Assembly: GCA_000585075.1 (NCBI GenBank)
Contig: JEMY01000026.1
Span: 16,335-80,334, forward strand
Source of the DNA: Candidatus Accumulibacter regalis
Lineage (GTDB): Bacteria > Pseudomonadota > Gammaproteobacteria > Burkholderiales > Rhodocyclaceae
Direction: 5' to 3'
DNA length: 64,000 bases
In this document: piece after piece, positions 12,094 to 23,649 of the stretch
How positions within the stretch are numbered: the stretch's first letter is position 1
Layout of the letters: every line of letters starts with the position of its first letter
Notes under the pieces: model-generated
Database searches by the model: none
What the model was told of the DNA's origin: nothing
Seen by the model: only the letters and a program-made list of their open reading frames with translations
Program-made: the position numbers and the translations under genes

Positions 12094-13282
12094 TCATGGC
12101 CAGGCGCGGGCCCCCCAGATCATTCGTTTGGCGACGAAGTGGCGCAGCGGCGGCAAGACGTCGAGTGCCAGCAGCCCTGCGCCACGAGCGATCCGTAGCG
12201 GCGCCAGGTCTATGCCGAAGACGCGCACGAGGCCGTCGGTGAAGGCGATGCTGCCCTGGCGGTCAAGGCGGCGAGAACGCGCGTAGGCGGCCAGGACAGC
12301 GGCATTGCCCGCGTCGCCGCTGGCGTTGGCAAGCAGCACCGCCGCGAGTTCCCAGGCGTCGCGCAAACCGAGGTTGAAGCCCTGTCCGGAAACCGGGTGC
12401 AGGCTTTGCGCGGCGTTGCCGATCCACACCTGGCGTCGGCCAGCCAGTTGCTCGCGGACCCGCAGCGCCAACGGAAAGCTGGTGCGCGGACCACTGGCAA
12501 CGAAAGCGAGGCGGCTGCCGAACTGCGCCCGTAGCGCGGCGAGGAAGTCACCCTCGTCGAGGGCGAGCAGGTTGGCGGCCTTTTCCGGTGGCACGGTAAA
12601 CACCAGCGAGTAGTCCTGCCCCAGCGGCAGCAGGGCAAGCGGACCATCGGGCGTAAAACGTTCCCAGGCGCGCTGCTGGTGACCAGGAACGGGGCGAACT
12701 TCGGCGACCACGGCGTGCTGCCGGTAATCGTAAACGCGCACGTCGGGGTCGCTGACCGGCGTACCTTCGGCGTGCACAACGAGTCTGGCCCGGATTCGTC
12801 GCGGCGCGGCGGGGTCGCCGTTCTGCGCCGCCAGCGTAATCTCGGCCGTGTCGTTGCCGGTCGTGATGTCGAGCAGCGTGCAGTCGTGCAAGCACTGCGT
12901 CGCGTCGATGCGCGCGTCGAGGGTGGCGGCGAGATCGCGGTAGCGCATCACGTAGCCGAGCGCGGCGATGCCGTATTCGCTGGCATCGATTAGCGTGCGA
13001 CCAAAACCGCCGCGCTGCGAAACGTGGATGCTTTCGATCGCCGTTGCCGCGCTTGCCTTCCAGGCGCCGAGACGTTCAAGCAGCTGGCGGCTGCCATGCG
13101 CCAGCGCCAGCGCGCGCGGGTCGCGGGCCCAGGCCGCGTGCGGGCGGCTGTCGAGCAAGAGCACGCTCTGCGGCCCGCCGGCCAGCGCCAAGGCCAGCGA
13201 CATGCCAACTGGCCCGGCGCCGACGATGGCGACGTCGACAGAGCTTGCGTTCGTGCTCTCCGCGCCGTTCGCCGGCTCACTC
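12094..13282 (-). CDS. UbiH/UbiF-family FAD-dependent monooxygenase (ubiquinone biosynthesis)
   Basis: VAIVGAGPVGMSLALALA, NAAQSLHPVSGQGFNLGLRDAWELA motifs; adjacent to pepP. Confidence 0.9.
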
Positions 13283-14584
13283 ATGGCGCATGACCTCCTC
13301 GATTTCGGCAACCGTTCGCGGTGCATTGGTGTACACCAGGCAGCCGTCGCTGGTGACCAGTACGTCGTCCTCGATGCGCACGCCAATGCCGTGCAGGTGT
13401 TCCGGAACGGCGCTGCCGGGGCGCAGGTAGAGGCCCGGTTCGACGGTCAGCGTCATGCCCGCAGCCAGCTTGACCCAGTCGTCGTCGGCCGTGCCGGTCT
13501 TGTAGTCGCCGGCATCGTGGACGTCGAGCCCCAGCCAGTGGCCGGTGCGGTGCATGTACCAGGGTTTGTAGGCTTCGCTTTCGACGGCGCCGTCGACGCT
13601 GCCGGTGAGCAGCTTGAGATCGATCAGCCCCTGCGTCAGGACGCGCAGCGCCGCCTGGTGGTAGTCGGTGAACGAGGCGCCGGGGTGTACTGCGGCAATC
13701 GCCGCCTGCTGCGCCGCGAGGACGATTTCATAGACCTCGCGTTGCTCGGCGCTGAAACGTCCGCCGACCGGGAAGGTGCGGGTGATGTCCGAGGCGTAGC
13801 CGGCGACCTCGCAGCCGGCGTCGATCAGGACCAGCGATTGGCCCGCCAGGAGTTTGTTGTTGTCGACGTAGTGCAGGATGCAGGCGTTGGCGCCACCGGC
13901 GACGATCGGCGTGTAGGCGTGGCCGTCGGCGCCGCGGCGGCGAAATTCGTAGCTCAGCTCTGCTTCGAGTTCGTATTCGGCCATGCCCGGCCTGCACGCG
14001 CGCATCGCGCGGCTGTGGCCGGCCGAAGCGATGTCGGCGGCGTGGCGCATGAGCTGGACTTCGTGCGCGTCCTTGCTCAGCCGCATCTGATCGAGCAGGC
14101 CACGCAGGTCGCGGATTTCACCGGGCGCGCGCGTGCCGCTGCGCCCCTGGGAACGAACGGCATTCAGCGCGTTGCCGATGCGGCTGTCCCATTCTCTGTC
14201 GTGACCCAGCGAGTGCCACAGCGCCGCGTGGTTGGCGATCAACGTGGGCAGCATTTCGTCGAGACAGCCGATCGGATGCGCTTCAGTAAAGCCGAAGGCG
14301 GCGGCGGCAGCGTCGGGGCCGTAGCGAAAACCGTCCCAGGTTTCGCGCTCCTCGTTCTTCTCGCGGCAGAAGAGGATCGCTTTCGCTTCCGCGCCGCCGA
14401 CCAGGACGATCACCGCATCGGGCTCGGGGAAGCCGCTCAGATACCAGAAGTAGCTGTCGAAGCGGTAGGGATAATGCGAGTCGCGGTTACGCAGGCGCTC
14501 TGGTGCCGTGGCCAGGACGGCGACGCCGTCCCCGAGGCTGTCGAGTACCCGCTGGCGACGCTTGGCGTAGGGTTTGAGACTCAT
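13277..14584 (-). CDS. pepP: Xaa-Pro aminopeptidase
   Basis: DAGCEVAGYASDITRTFPVGG, HRTGHWLGLDVHDAG, LTVEPGLYL motifs. Confidence 0.94.
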   Translation of the reverse strand: MSLKPYAKRRQRVLDSLGDGVAVLATAPERLRNRDSHYPYRFDSYFWYLSGFPEPDAVIVLVGGAEAKAILFCREKNEERETWDGFRYGPDAAAAAFGFTEAHPIGCLDEMLPTLIANHAALWHSLGHDREWDSRIGNALNAVRSQGRSGTRAPGEIRDLRGLLDQMRLSKDAHEVQLMRHAADIASAGHSRAMRACRPGMAEYELEAELSYEFRRRGADGHAYTPIVAGGANACILHYVDNNKLLAGQSLVLIDAGCEVAGYASDITRTFPVGGRFSAEQREVYEIVLAAQQAAIAAVHPGASFTDYHQAALRVLTQGLIDLKLLTGSVDGAVESEAYKPWYMHRTGHWLGLDVHDAGDYKTGTADDDWVKLAAGMTLTVEPGLYLRPGSAVPEHLHGIGVRIEDDVLVTSDGCLVYTNAPRTVAEIEEVMRHE

Positions 14585-15273
14585 CTGCTTGAGGCAAGCT
14601 CCATGTCGAGTTCAGCGAGGCGTTCGCGGGTTCCGACGTCGACCCAGCGACCGCCGTGTCGTTCGCCGGTGAGCGTACCGCGGGCAATGGCCGCGTCCAG
14701 CAGGGGGCGAAGTTTCATTTTCACGCCGGCCGCGACGGTGGCAAAGAAGTCGGGCGGGAAGACGCCAATGCCGGCGTAGGTCAGAGAGCCAGTGCGGTTT
14801 CCGGTCGCTGCGCGCACGATCTGGCCATCCAGGCAAAAGTCGCCACCAGGATGGTGTGGCGGGTTGTCGACCAGCAGCAGATGGGCGTGCTCGCGGTCGA
14901 GGGTGCTGGCGATGCGCCTGGCCCGCGAGAAATCCCAGTCGCACCAGATGTCGCCGTTGACCACCAGGAAGGGTTCGTCGCCAAGCAGTGGCAGCGCGCT
15001 GGCGATGCCGCCGGCGGTTTCCAGCGCTCCGCCGGCTTCGGGTGAGTAGGCGATGTGCAGGCCGAAGTCGCTGCCGTTGCCCAGTGCCGCCTCGATCTGT
15101 TCGCCGAGATGGGCGTGGTTGATCACCACCTCGCGCCAACCGGCCCTGGCCAGGCCCTGCAGATGCCAGGCGATCAGCGCCCTGCCGCCCGCCATCAGCA
15201 GTGGTTTGGGGGTCGTATCGGTGAGCGGGCGCAGGCGTTCGCCGCGCCCGGCGGCAAGAATCATGGCCTTCAT
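14581..15273 (-). CDS. murU: N-acetylmuramate-1-phosphate uridylyltransferase-like nucleotidyltransferase
   Basis: MKAMILAAGRGERLRPLTDTTPKPLL; adjacent to amgK-like kinase. Confidence 0.88.
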   Translation of the reverse strand: MKAMILAAGRGERLRPLTDTTPKPLLMAGGRALIAWHLQGLARAGWREVVINHAHLGEQIEAALGNGSDFGLHIAYSPEAGGALETAGGIASALPLLGDEPFLVVNGDIWCDWDFSRARRIASTLDREHAHLLLVDNPPHHPGGDFCLDGQIVRAATGNRTGSLTYAGIGVFPPDFFATVAAGVKMKLRPLLDAAIARGTLTGERHGGRWVDVGTRERLAELDMELASSR

Positions 15274-16304
15274 CAGAAGCTGTAGCCGACGTCGACCGGC
15301 CGCTTCTCGACCACGTCGAGCAGGCGTGCCAGCGGCCGCAGTTCTCTGTAGCGCTCGCAGCTTCGCCGCAGATAGCCGAGCACGCGCGGCATGTCCGCGA
15401 GGTAGTTCTCCTTGCCGTCGCGATGGCACAGGCGCGCGAAGATGCCGAGCACCTTGAGCTGGCGCTGTACACCCATCCATTCGTAGTCGCGGTAGAAGTC
15501 GTGGAAATCGGCCTCTACCGGCAATCCGGCCTGGCGCGCGCCTTCCCAGTAACGGATCACGAAATCGAGCTCCTGATCTTCCGGCCAAGCGATGTAGGCG
15601 TCACGGTAGAGCGAGACGAGGTCGTAGGTCAGCGGACCGTAAACAGCATCCTGGAAATCGAGAATTCCGGGGTTGCTCGGAAAAGCGGGCGCGGGCTCGC
15701 CGACGAGCATCAGGTTGCGCGAGTGGTAGTCGCGATGTACGTAGACCCTTGGCTGTCGCAGGTTGTTGGCCAGGATCGCTGCGAACACCGTCTGCAGGGT
15801 GGATTGCATGCCTTTGTCGATGGTCACTCCGAGGTGACGGCGCAGGTACCAGTCGGGGAACAGGGCCAGTTCGCGGCCGAGCAGGTCACCGTCGTATTCG
15901 GGAAGAACACCTGGTCGACTGGCGAGCTGAATGGCGAGCAGTGCCCGGTTGGCGTCGGCGTACAGTCGCGCCGCCGTGCTCCGGTCGTGCAGGGCACTCA
16001 GGTAAGTGCTGCTGCCGAGGTCAGAGAGGAGCAGGAAGCCTTGTTCGAGGTCGGCGGCGAGCACCGCGGGCAGATGCACCTCGGCCTCGCGAAAGAGGGC
16101 GGCGACCTTGATGAAGGGGCGGCAGTCTTCTTTCTCCGGCGGCGCGTCCATGACGATGCGCGTCGTTCGATCGGGGAGCTCGACGCGAAAGTAACGCCGG
16201 AAGCTGGCGTCGGCCGAGGCCGCTTCGAGGCGCGCATCCCAGCCTGGGAAAGTTGGCTCAAAGACCTGTCGGAGCCAGTTGCGCAGCAGGGCGGTACGCG
16301 GCAT
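15273..16304 (-). CDS. amgK: Aminoglycoside-phosphotransferase family sugar kinase (AmgK-like)
   Basis: ASADASFRRYFRV, YVHRDYHSRNLM, GILDFQDAVYGPLTYDLVSLYRDAY motifs; murU neighbour; divergent from lptD. Confidence 0.88.
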   Translation of the reverse strand: MPRTALLRNWLRQVFEPTFPGWDARLEAASADASFRRYFRVELPDRTTRIVMDAPPEKEDCRPFIKVAALFREAEVHLPAVLAADLEQGFLLLSDLGSSTYLSALHDRSTAARLYADANRALLAIQLASRPGVLPEYDGDLLGRELALFPDWYLRRHLGVTIDKGMQSTLQTVFAAILANNLRQPRVYVHRDYHSRNLMLVGEPAPAFPSNPGILDFQDAVYGPLTYDLVSLYRDAYIAWPEDQELDFVIRYWEGARQAGLPVEADFHDFYRDYEWMGVQRQLKVLGIFARLCHRDGKENYLADMPRVLGYLRRSCERYRELRPLARLLDVVEKRPVDVGYSF

Positions 16305-16463
16305 GCCGCTTCTCCTTGAACGATGGTGCTAAAATATGCGACCGATTCTACCATCCGGGCAGTGCTTGAAGTGCCGCCGCAGAGACGACCAAACCCACAG
16401 CCCGGCGTCCGAACAATCGGAATGGTCCCAACAATTCCTGGCATTCTTTATTGACAACCTTGG

Positions 16464-19400
16464 CATGACGTTTCCCTTTCGGCGCAAGCCGCGGACCTTG
16501 ATCTTTCGTTGCGCCGTGGCCACGACGCTTCTCGCCAGCCTGCCCGGCGTCGCGCAGGCGCAGCCGGCGCCACCGTTGCGCGTCGATCCGGCGTTGCTTG
16601 GCCTGCCGGCCATTGTGCCCGCCGCCCCGGTCAAGCGGTCGCCTGAGGGGCAGGCAGACGCTGCGCCTGCGGAGAGCAAGCCTGTCGTGACTCCGGTCAT
16701 CGAAGCGCGACCCGTGCCAACGCCGACGACCGCGGAAGAGCCAGTCCAGGCTGCAGTCGAGGTCAGCGAGCAGCCGTCGGCTGAAGGCGTCAGTTCGCCG
16801 GCTGCGAACGTCGGGCCCGACGTGCAGGCGGGGAAAGCGCTGGCGCGGGACGCGGAGCAGCCGGTGATCAGCCAGCCCGATCAAGGCCTGGCCGCACCGC
16901 TCGCCGAGACGCCGAAAGCCAGTGCCCGTGGCGCGGAGACCGTGGCCCCGTCGACGCTATCCGCGTCGCCGGCCACGACAATCCGCGTCGCCGGCCACGA
17001 CAATCGCCGTGCCGCCGCCAGCCGAAAAGGCGGCGCCGAGCGTGGACAAGGCGGCGCCGAGCGTGATTTCCACGCCCTCGCCGGTGCCGGTCAAGCCGGC
17101 CGGGGCGGTGGCTGCCGTGCCGTCGCCCTCGTCGCCGGCCAGCGCTACGCCGCCCGCCGAGGCGGAGGCCGGGTCGCAAGCAACCTTCCTGAGTGCGCAG
17201 AGGATTTCGGGCGTCGTTGACCGGGAGCTCATTGCCCAGGACGACGCCGAGTTGCGCCAGGCCGACAAGGTATTGACGGCCGATCAACTGACCTACTGGC
17301 CGGTCGAAGACGAGGTCGAGGCGGTCGGGAGCGCGCGCTTTCAGCAGCGTGATGACGTCGTCTCAGGGACCAAGATGCGTATGCGGCTCGAGGATCATTT
17401 TGGGTTCTTCGACGATGCTTCGTATTTCGTGAAGCGCCCGCCGCGTTCTGCGGCAGGAGCGAAATCCCGCGGCGACGTCGCTTCCGGCCTGGCGCCAACC
17501 GAAGCAGACAGCGAATTCAGCGGCGGTTTTGCGGCACCCATGTCCTTCGGCCTGCTGCCCGGGCAGACCAAGCTCAAGTATCACCAGGACGCAAACGGCG
17601 AGCCGACCGAAGCACGCGGCACGGCGCAGCGCATCGATTTCGAGGGCGAGAACCAGATTCGTCTGAGTTCGGCGACCTACACCACCTGCAAGCCCGGTAA
17701 TGACGACTGGTTTCTCAGCGTCGCCGACCTGAAGCTCGACTACGACAACGAGGTGGGGAGTGGCAACGATGCCACCGTCCACTTCCTCGGAGTGCCGATT
17801 CTCTACTCGCCGTGGTTATCCTTTTCGCTCAACAATCACCGCAAGTCGGGTTTTCTGACGCCAAGCTACGGAACGAGTAGCGACAGCGGTTTCGAATTCA
17901 CCCTGCCCTACTATTGGAACATTGCACCGAACATGGATGCCACGTTCGAGCCGACCCTGCTCACCAAGCGCGGTCTGCTGCTCGGCACCGACTTTCGCTA
18001 CCTCAACGCGGCGTACGGGGGAACCTACTTCGGCAACGTCCGTGGCGAGTATCTTCCGAATGATCGGGTGGCGAACCGCGATCGCTGGGGTGTGGCCTTG
18101 ACCCATTCTCAGGTCGCCGCCAACGGTTTCTCGGGCGCGATCAACTACAACCGGGTCTCGGACAGCGATTACTACACCGACCTGTCGAGCGAGATCACCA
18201 AGACCTCCGAAACGCAACTTCTGCAGCAAGGCTTGCTTAGCTACGGTGGTGGCGGATGGTGGAATGCGACGGCCAACGTGCAGACCTTCCAGACCCTGCA
18301 GCCGGACCCGCAGAACCCGGTCACTCCGCCCTATCAGCTCTTGCCGCAAATCACCGTAAACGCGCGCCAGCCGGATTTGTTGTCGACCGACAGCGCCTTT
18401 TTCGGGCAGTACACCAGTTTTGTCCGTCCCGATTCCTCTACCGTCGACGGGCAGCGGACGGTCATGCAACCACAGATTTCACTGCCCTACACCACCCCCG
18501 GCTGGTATGTCACGCCGCGCGTCGGCGTCAATGTCACTCACTATGCCCTGAATTACCCAGGCTCGACGAATATCCTCCCGACTTCGATCAATCGCAACCT
18601 GCCGATCTTCAGCGTCGATTCGGGAATGACTTTCGAGCGCCCCAGCAACTGGTTCGGTCGCGACTATACGCAGACCCTGGAGCCTCGTCTTTACTACCTC
18701 AACATACCGTACGAGAATCAGGACGATATTCCGATCTTCGATACCGCGCTGGCCGACTTCAATTTTGCGCAGATCTTTGCCGATAACCAGTTCTCCGGCT
18801 GGGACCGCATCAACAACGCCAATCAGCTGACCGCCGCCCTTTCCTCGCGCCTGATCAATCCGACTTCCGGTAATGAGATCATGCGCGGGATGGTCGGTCA
18901 GCGGCTCTATTTCACCAAGGACAAGGTGGCGCTGCCGGGAGCGACCACTCGGCAGTGGGACAGGTCGGATTTTCTGGCCGGCTTCACCGGGCAGATCCTG
19001 CCGCGGGTCTATGCCGACGCCGCCCTGCAATACACCGTGGACGATCAGGAGTTTCAACGCTATTCCTTCGGTGCGCGCTATTTCCCGGAGGCCGGCAAGC
19101 TGCTCAATGCGTCGTACAGTTACAACACGCAGGCGGTGACGCCGATCAAGCAGGTCGACGTTTCCGGGCAGTGGCCGATCGATGGCCGCTGGCAGGCGGT
19201 CGGTCGCTACAACTATTCGTTTCTGCAGAACCAGCCGATCGAAATTATCGGCGGCCTGGAATACAACGCCGGCTGCTGGGTGGTGCGCGTCGTCGGGCAG
19301 CGTCTGCAGACCACCGAGGCGGACGCGACGACGCGAGCCTTCGTGCAACTTGAACTGAGCGATTTCTCGCGCCTGGGCTCGAATCCGATCAGCCTCCTCC

Positions 19401-19468
19401 AGCGCCGGATTCCCGGCTACGGTGTGGCCAATCAGCCGCAGACGGATTCGGCTCTGGCCGAACAGTAG
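16464..19468 (+). CDS. lptD: LPS-assembly protein LptD, frameshifted near 16961-17004 by a 22-bp tandem duplication
   Basis: Signal peptide MTFPFRRKPRTLIFRCAVATTLLASLPGVAQA in frame 1, OstA/LptD domains in frame 2; removing one 22-bp unit joins the frames. surA-pdxA-rsmA downstream. Confidence 0.9.
16961..17004. repeat. Exact 22-bp tandem duplication (CCGCGTCGCCGGCCACGACAAT x2)
   Basis: Units 16961-16982 and 16983-17004 are identical. Confidence 0.97.
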
Positions 19469-19477
19469 GTGTTGACC

Positions 19478-20785
19478 ATGATGCTTTTATTTCGCGCGCT
19501 GCTGCTATCCCTTTTTTTCGTCGGAGTGGCCGCGGCGCAAAGCGCTGCACAGCCCTCCAGCCAGCCGCTGCCTGCCGACCGTATCGTCGCCGTCGTCAAT
19601 GACGAAGTGATAACGCATCACGAGTTGCGCTCGCGTCTCGCTTCTGCGCTGAGTCAACTGCAGCGCCAGGGGACCACCCTGCCGCCGCGGGATGTGCTCG
19701 AAAAACAGATGCTTGAGCGTCTGGTCATGGACAAGGTGCAGTTGCAGTTCGCCCGCGAGGTCGGCCTGCGCGTCGACGACGCACAGCTTGACCAGGCTTT
19801 GCAACGTATTGCTGCCAACAACAAGCTGTCACTCGCACAGTTTCGCGTCGCCCTGGAAAAGGACGGTATTGCCTTTGCCAGCTTTCGCGAAGAGATTCGT
19901 GCCGAGATGACCATTGCACGCTTGCGTGAGCGCGAGGTCGACAGCCGGATTTTCGTCTCCGAAGGCGAGATCGATAACTACCTCGTGGGCGAATCCGGGC
20001 CGGCTGCCGGCGAGGAGTATCAGATCGCGCATATCCTGCTGCGCGCTCCCGAGTCGGCCAGCCCGGAGCAGATTCAACAATTGCGCGCCAAGACCGACCA
20101 GATCGTTGAACGGCTGCGCAAAGGCGAGAACTTTGCCCAACTGGCTGCCGCTTATTCCGATGCCCCGGATGGTCTGCGTGGCGGCGATCTTGGCTGGCGT
20201 TCGCTCAACCGCCTGCCGACCATGTTCGCCGAAGTGGCGACGACGCTCAAGGTGGGCGACGTGTCGCCGGTTCTGCGCAGCTCGAATGGATTTCACTTGA
20301 TCAAATTGCTGGACAAGCGGGGTGGCGGTGCCTTGCCGGCTGTTCAGCAGACGCACGCACGGCATATCCTGATCAAGGTCAACGAAGTGGTCTCGGAGCC
20401 CGAGGCCAGGCACACCCTGGAGAGTCTGCGCCAACGGATCAAGCACGGCGAGAGCTTTGCCGACCTGGCCAGGCTCTTCTCGCAGGATGGCTCGGCGTCA
20501 AAGGGTGGTGATCTTGGCTGGATTTACGAGGGTGACACGGTTCCGGAGTTCGAGCGGGCGATGAATGCGCTGGCCCCGGGCGAGCTCAGCGAGCCGGTGC
20601 AGTCACCCTTTGGCTTCCATCTGATCGAGGTGCTCGAGCGTCGTGTCCAGGATGTATCGAGTGATCGCCAACGCGCTGCAGCACGGCAGGTGCTGCGTGA
20701 GCGCAAGCGTGACGAGGCCTATCAGGACTGGCTGCGCCAGACGAGAGATCGCGCCTACGTGGAGCTTCGTCTGGAGGAGCGTTGA
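19478..20785 (+). CDS. surA: Periplasmic chaperone/peptidyl-prolyl isomerase SurA
   Basis: Signal peptide; DRIVAVVNDEVITHHEL; two rotamase domains. Confidence 0.96.
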   Translation: MMLLFRALLLSLFFVGVAAAQSAAQPSSQPLPADRIVAVVNDEVITHHELRSRLASALSQLQRQGTTLPPRDVLEKQMLERLVMDKVQLQFAREVGLRVDDAQLDQALQRIAANNKLSLAQFRVALEKDGIAFASFREEIRAEMTIARLREREVDSRIFVSEGEIDNYLVGESGPAAGEEYQIAHILLRAPESASPEQIQQLRAKTDQIVERLRKGENFAQLAAAYSDAPDGLRGGDLGWRSLNRLPTMFAEVATTLKVGDVSPVLRSSNGFHLIKLLDKRGGGALPAVQQTHARHILIKVNEVVSEPEARHTLESLRQRIKHGESFADLARLFSQDGSASKGGDLGWIYEGDTVPEFERAMNALAPGELSEPVQSPFGFHLIEVLERRVQDVSSDRQRAAARQVLRERKRDEAYQDWLRQTRDRAYVELRLEER

Positions 20786-21804
20786 GCGCCCTGTCGAGCG
20801 CGCCGGTGATCGCCGTCAGCAGTGGCGAACCGGCCGGCGTCGGCCCCGAGATCTGCCTGCGTCTGGCTGATTGCGCGCTGGCTGCTCGCTTCCCGGCACG
20901 AATCGTCGTTCTTGCCGATCGCTCACTGCTCGCCGAGCGCGCCGAGGCCCTGCACTTTCCCGGCCAGCTCCGTGACTGGCAAGCCGGTCTGCCGCCGCAA
21001 GCCGGCACGCTGGAAGTGCTTCACCAGCCATTGGCCGCCGCGGCGACCCCCGGTCGCCTCGATCCGGCCAATTCCCGCTACGTGCTGGCACTGCTGGAGC
21101 GAGCACTGAGCGGCTGCCAGAGCGGTGAATTTGCCGCCATGGTCACCGCCCCGGTGCACAAGGGTGTCATCAACGATGCCGGCATTCCCTTCAGCGGGCA
21201 TACCGAGTACCTGGCCGAGCGGACGGCAACGCCACGGGTGGTGATGATGCTCGCCGGCGGCGGCTTGCGGGTGGCACTGGTGACGACGCATTTGCCGCTG
21301 CGTGACGTGCCAGCGGCGGTCACCCAGACGGCCGTCGAGGAGACCCTGCGTATCCTGCACCGCGAGATGAGCGCGAAGTACGGCATCGATCGCCCGCGGA
21401 TTCTGGTTGCCGGCCTCAATCCGCACGCCGGCGAGGGGGGCTACCTCGGTCATGAGGAGATCGAGGTGATCGCGCCGGTGCTCGAGCGGTTGCGGGCCGA
21501 AGGCATGACCCTGCTCGGCCCGCTGCCGGCCGATACGATGTTCTCTCGGCCGGTCCTCGAGCGCGGCGACTGCGTTCTCGCGATGTACCACGACCAGGGC
21601 CTTACCGCGCTCAAGTACGCGAGTTTTGGCCACGGCATCAATGTCACGCTGGGCCTGCCGATCATCCGTACCTCGGTCGATCATGGCACCGCACTTGAAC
21701 TGGCGGGCAGCGGACGGGCCGATCCCGGCAGCCTGCTGGTGGCCATCGAGCAGGCCATCGAAATGGTGGCGCGCGCCGCTGGCAGCAGGCCAGCGAGGGC
21801 ATGA
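20782..21804 (+). CDS. pdxA: 4-hydroxythreonine-4-phosphate dehydrogenase
   Basis: [65 protein letters not shown]. Confidence 0.97.
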   Translation: MSALSSAPVIAVSSGEPAGVGPEICLRLADCALAARFPARIVVLADRSLLAERAEALHFPGQLRDWQAGLPPQAGTLEVLHQPLAAAATPGRLDPANSRYVLALLERALSGCQSGEFAAMVTAPVHKGVINDAGIPFSGHTEYLAERTATPRVVMMLAGGGLRVALVTTHLPLRDVPAAVTQTAVEETLRILHREMSAKYGIDRPRILVAGLNPHAGEGGYLGHEEIEVIAPVLERLRAEGMTLLGPLPADTMFSRPVLERGDCVLAMYHDQGLTALKYASFGHGINVTLGLPIIRTSVDHGTALELAGSGRADPGSLLVAIEQAIEMVARAAGSRPARA

Positions 21805-22580
21805 GGAAGCACGTCGCGCGCAAGCGCTTTGGCCAGAATTTTCTCGTCGATGAACAGGTCATCGACGAGATCATCGACCAGCTGGCCGTACGCCGTGGCG
21901 AGAAGGTGGTCGAGATTGGCCCAGGGTTGGCCGCCCTGACCGCTCCCCTGTTGCGGCGCCTTGACCATCTGCACGTCGTCGAGATCGACCGCGACATCGT
22001 TGCCCGACTCGGGAAGATCTATTCGGCGGACAAACTGACGGTGCACGAGGGTGACGCGCTGGCCTTCGATTTCGGTCGACTGGCCAGCAGCGCGGGCGCT
22101 CACCTGCGCATTGTCGGCAATCTGCCGTACAACATCTCGACGCCACTCCTTTTTCATCTCGCCGATTATTCCACCTGCGTGCGCGACATGCACTTCATGC
22201 TGCAAAGCGAGGTCGTCGACCGCATGGTCGCCGAGCCGGGTAGTGGCGATGTCGGCAGGCTGACGGTGATGCTGCAGTACCGTTTCGTCATCGATCGTCT
22301 GCTCGACGTGCCGCCAGAGGCGTTCGATCCGCCGCCCAAGGTGCACTCGGCGCTGGTGCGCCTGATTCCGCGTTCGCCGGAAACTCTGCTGGCGGGCGAC
22401 GAAGCGCGCTTTTCGGCGCTCGTCGCCAGCGCTTTCCGGCAGCGCCGCAAGATGCTGCGCAACAGTCTCCGGGGGATGGTCGACGAGGATCAGCTGGCGG
22501 CGCTCGGCGTTTCACCGACTTGTCGGGCTGAGGAGCTGTCGGTGGCCGATTACGTTCGCCTGGCCAACAGCCTGACGTGA
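21801..22580 (+). CDS. rsmA: 16S rRNA dimethyladenosine transferase
   Basis: [45 protein letters not shown]. Confidence 0.97.
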   Translation: MRKHVARKRFGQNFLVDEQVIDEIIDQLAVRRGEKVVEIGPGLAALTAPLLRRLDHLHVVEIDRDIVARLGKIYSADKLTVHEGDALAFDFGRLASSAGAHLRIVGNLPYNISTPLLFHLADYSTCVRDMHFMLQSEVVDRMVAEPGSGDVGRLTVMLQYRFVIDRLLDVPPEAFDPPPKVHSALVRLIPRSPETLLAGDEARFSALVASAFRQRRKMLRNSLRGMVDEDQLAALGVSPTCRAEELSVADYVRLANSLT

Positions 22581-22581
22581 A

Positions 22582-22614
22582 AACGGCGTCGCCGGTCCGG
22601 CGACGCCGTTCGCG
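22582..22614 (-). terminator. Hairpin between convergent rsmA and DUF2892 gene
   Basis: 14-bp perfect stem AACGGCGTCGCCGG-T-CCGGCGACGCCGTT; TTTT follows on the minus strand. Confidence 0.65.
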
Positions 22615-22629
22615 CAGGCAGCTCGCCGT

Positions 22630-22827
22630 TCAGCCGGTTTTCTTGACCGGACAGGTGTTGGCTCCAAGCAGCAGGTAGGCGGGACAGACACCAAACAGGC
22701 CGGTCAGCAGCGGTACCACGCCGATCCAGCCCCAGGCGCCGACGACCCCGAGGGCGGCCATCGTGATCAGCGCGATGCCGACGACGATACGCAGGATTTT
22801 GTCGATTCCACCGACATTGGTTTTCAT
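22630..22827 (-). CDS. DUF2892 (YgaP-like) small membrane protein
   Basis: MKTNVGGIDKILRIVVGIALITMAALG...PLLTGLFGVCPAYLLLGANTC. Confidence 0.85.
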   Translation of the reverse strand: MKTNVGGIDKILRIVVGIALITMAALGVVGAWGWIGVVPLLTGLFGVCPAYLLLGANTCPVKKTG

Positions 22828-22968
22828 GATTGGCTCCGTGAGCGTTGGTGAGTGACGGCGCCAGAGTACGCCGCTGCAGCCTGGCTGTATGTAACCGCAG
22901 TCACAGAGTCACAGGGTCAACGGGGTCACGGCGGCAATGCCGCGCCGCCAGCGGGGGGCCAGCGGCGA

Positions 22969-23649
22969 TCAGCGAGGGCTGTCCGCCAGTTGCTGCAGCC
23001 CGCTCGCGTCGATCACCGTGATCTGTTCGCGGCCCAGCCTGACCAGTCCCTGCACGGCGAAGCCCTTGAGTAGACGACTGACCATCTCGCGGACGCTGCC
23101 GAGTTCCTCGGCCAGCGCCTGGTGTGTGACTTGGATGCTTTCACCCCTGGCCACGAGCAGCTTTGCCAGGCGCTGGTCGAGGCGGTGGAAAGCCACTTCT
23201 TCGACCAGTTGCATCAGCTCGGCTATGCGCTCGGCAAACAGGTGGAAGACGAAGTCGCGGAAGCGCCCGTTTTCGGCGAGCAGTTTCTCGAACGCGGCAA
23301 TCGGCAGGAGCAGCAGCGACAGGGGCGTCTCGGCAATGCCGCGCGCCGAATAAGGCGTGTGACCGAGCAGGCAGCTCGAGCTGATGATGCACGAGCCGCC
23401 CGGCTCGACACGGTAGAGCAGCATCTCGCGGCCGCCGGCGGTGCTCTTCACGACCTTGATCGTGCCGGCAAGAATCAGCGGGAATCCCAGGCAGTCCTGC
23501 CGTTCGCTGAACAGTTTCGTGCCAGCGGGCAGGTCGCGCTGCGTCATTTTCTGGCCGAGATCCGCGAGTTGATCGGCCGGCAGCGAGCTCAGTGCCGGAT
23601 AGAGTGCGAGCAGGGATGGCGGCAGACTGCCAGGTTGCGGGCTGTCCAT
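22969..23649 (-). CDS. Crp/Fnr family transcriptional regulator
   Basis: cNMP-binding-like N-terminus and HTH (QALAEELGSVREMVSRLLKGF); start at 23649. Confidence 0.88.
   Translation of the reverse strand: MDSPQPGSLPPSLLALYPALSSLPADQLADLGQKMTQRDLPAGTKLFSERQDCLGFPLILAGTIKVVKSTAGGREMLLYRVEPGGSCIISSSCLLGHTPYSARGIAETPLSLLLLPIAAFEKLLAENGRFRDFVFHLFAERIAELMQLVEEVAFHRLDQRLAKLLVARGESIQVTHQALAEELGSVREMVSRLLKGFAVQGLVRLGREQITVIDASGLQQLADSPR

Noticed and set aside
12968-14779. 603-aa plus-strand ORF
   Set aside because: Antisense to ubiH-like, pepP and murU, which carry clear family motifs; shadow ORF.
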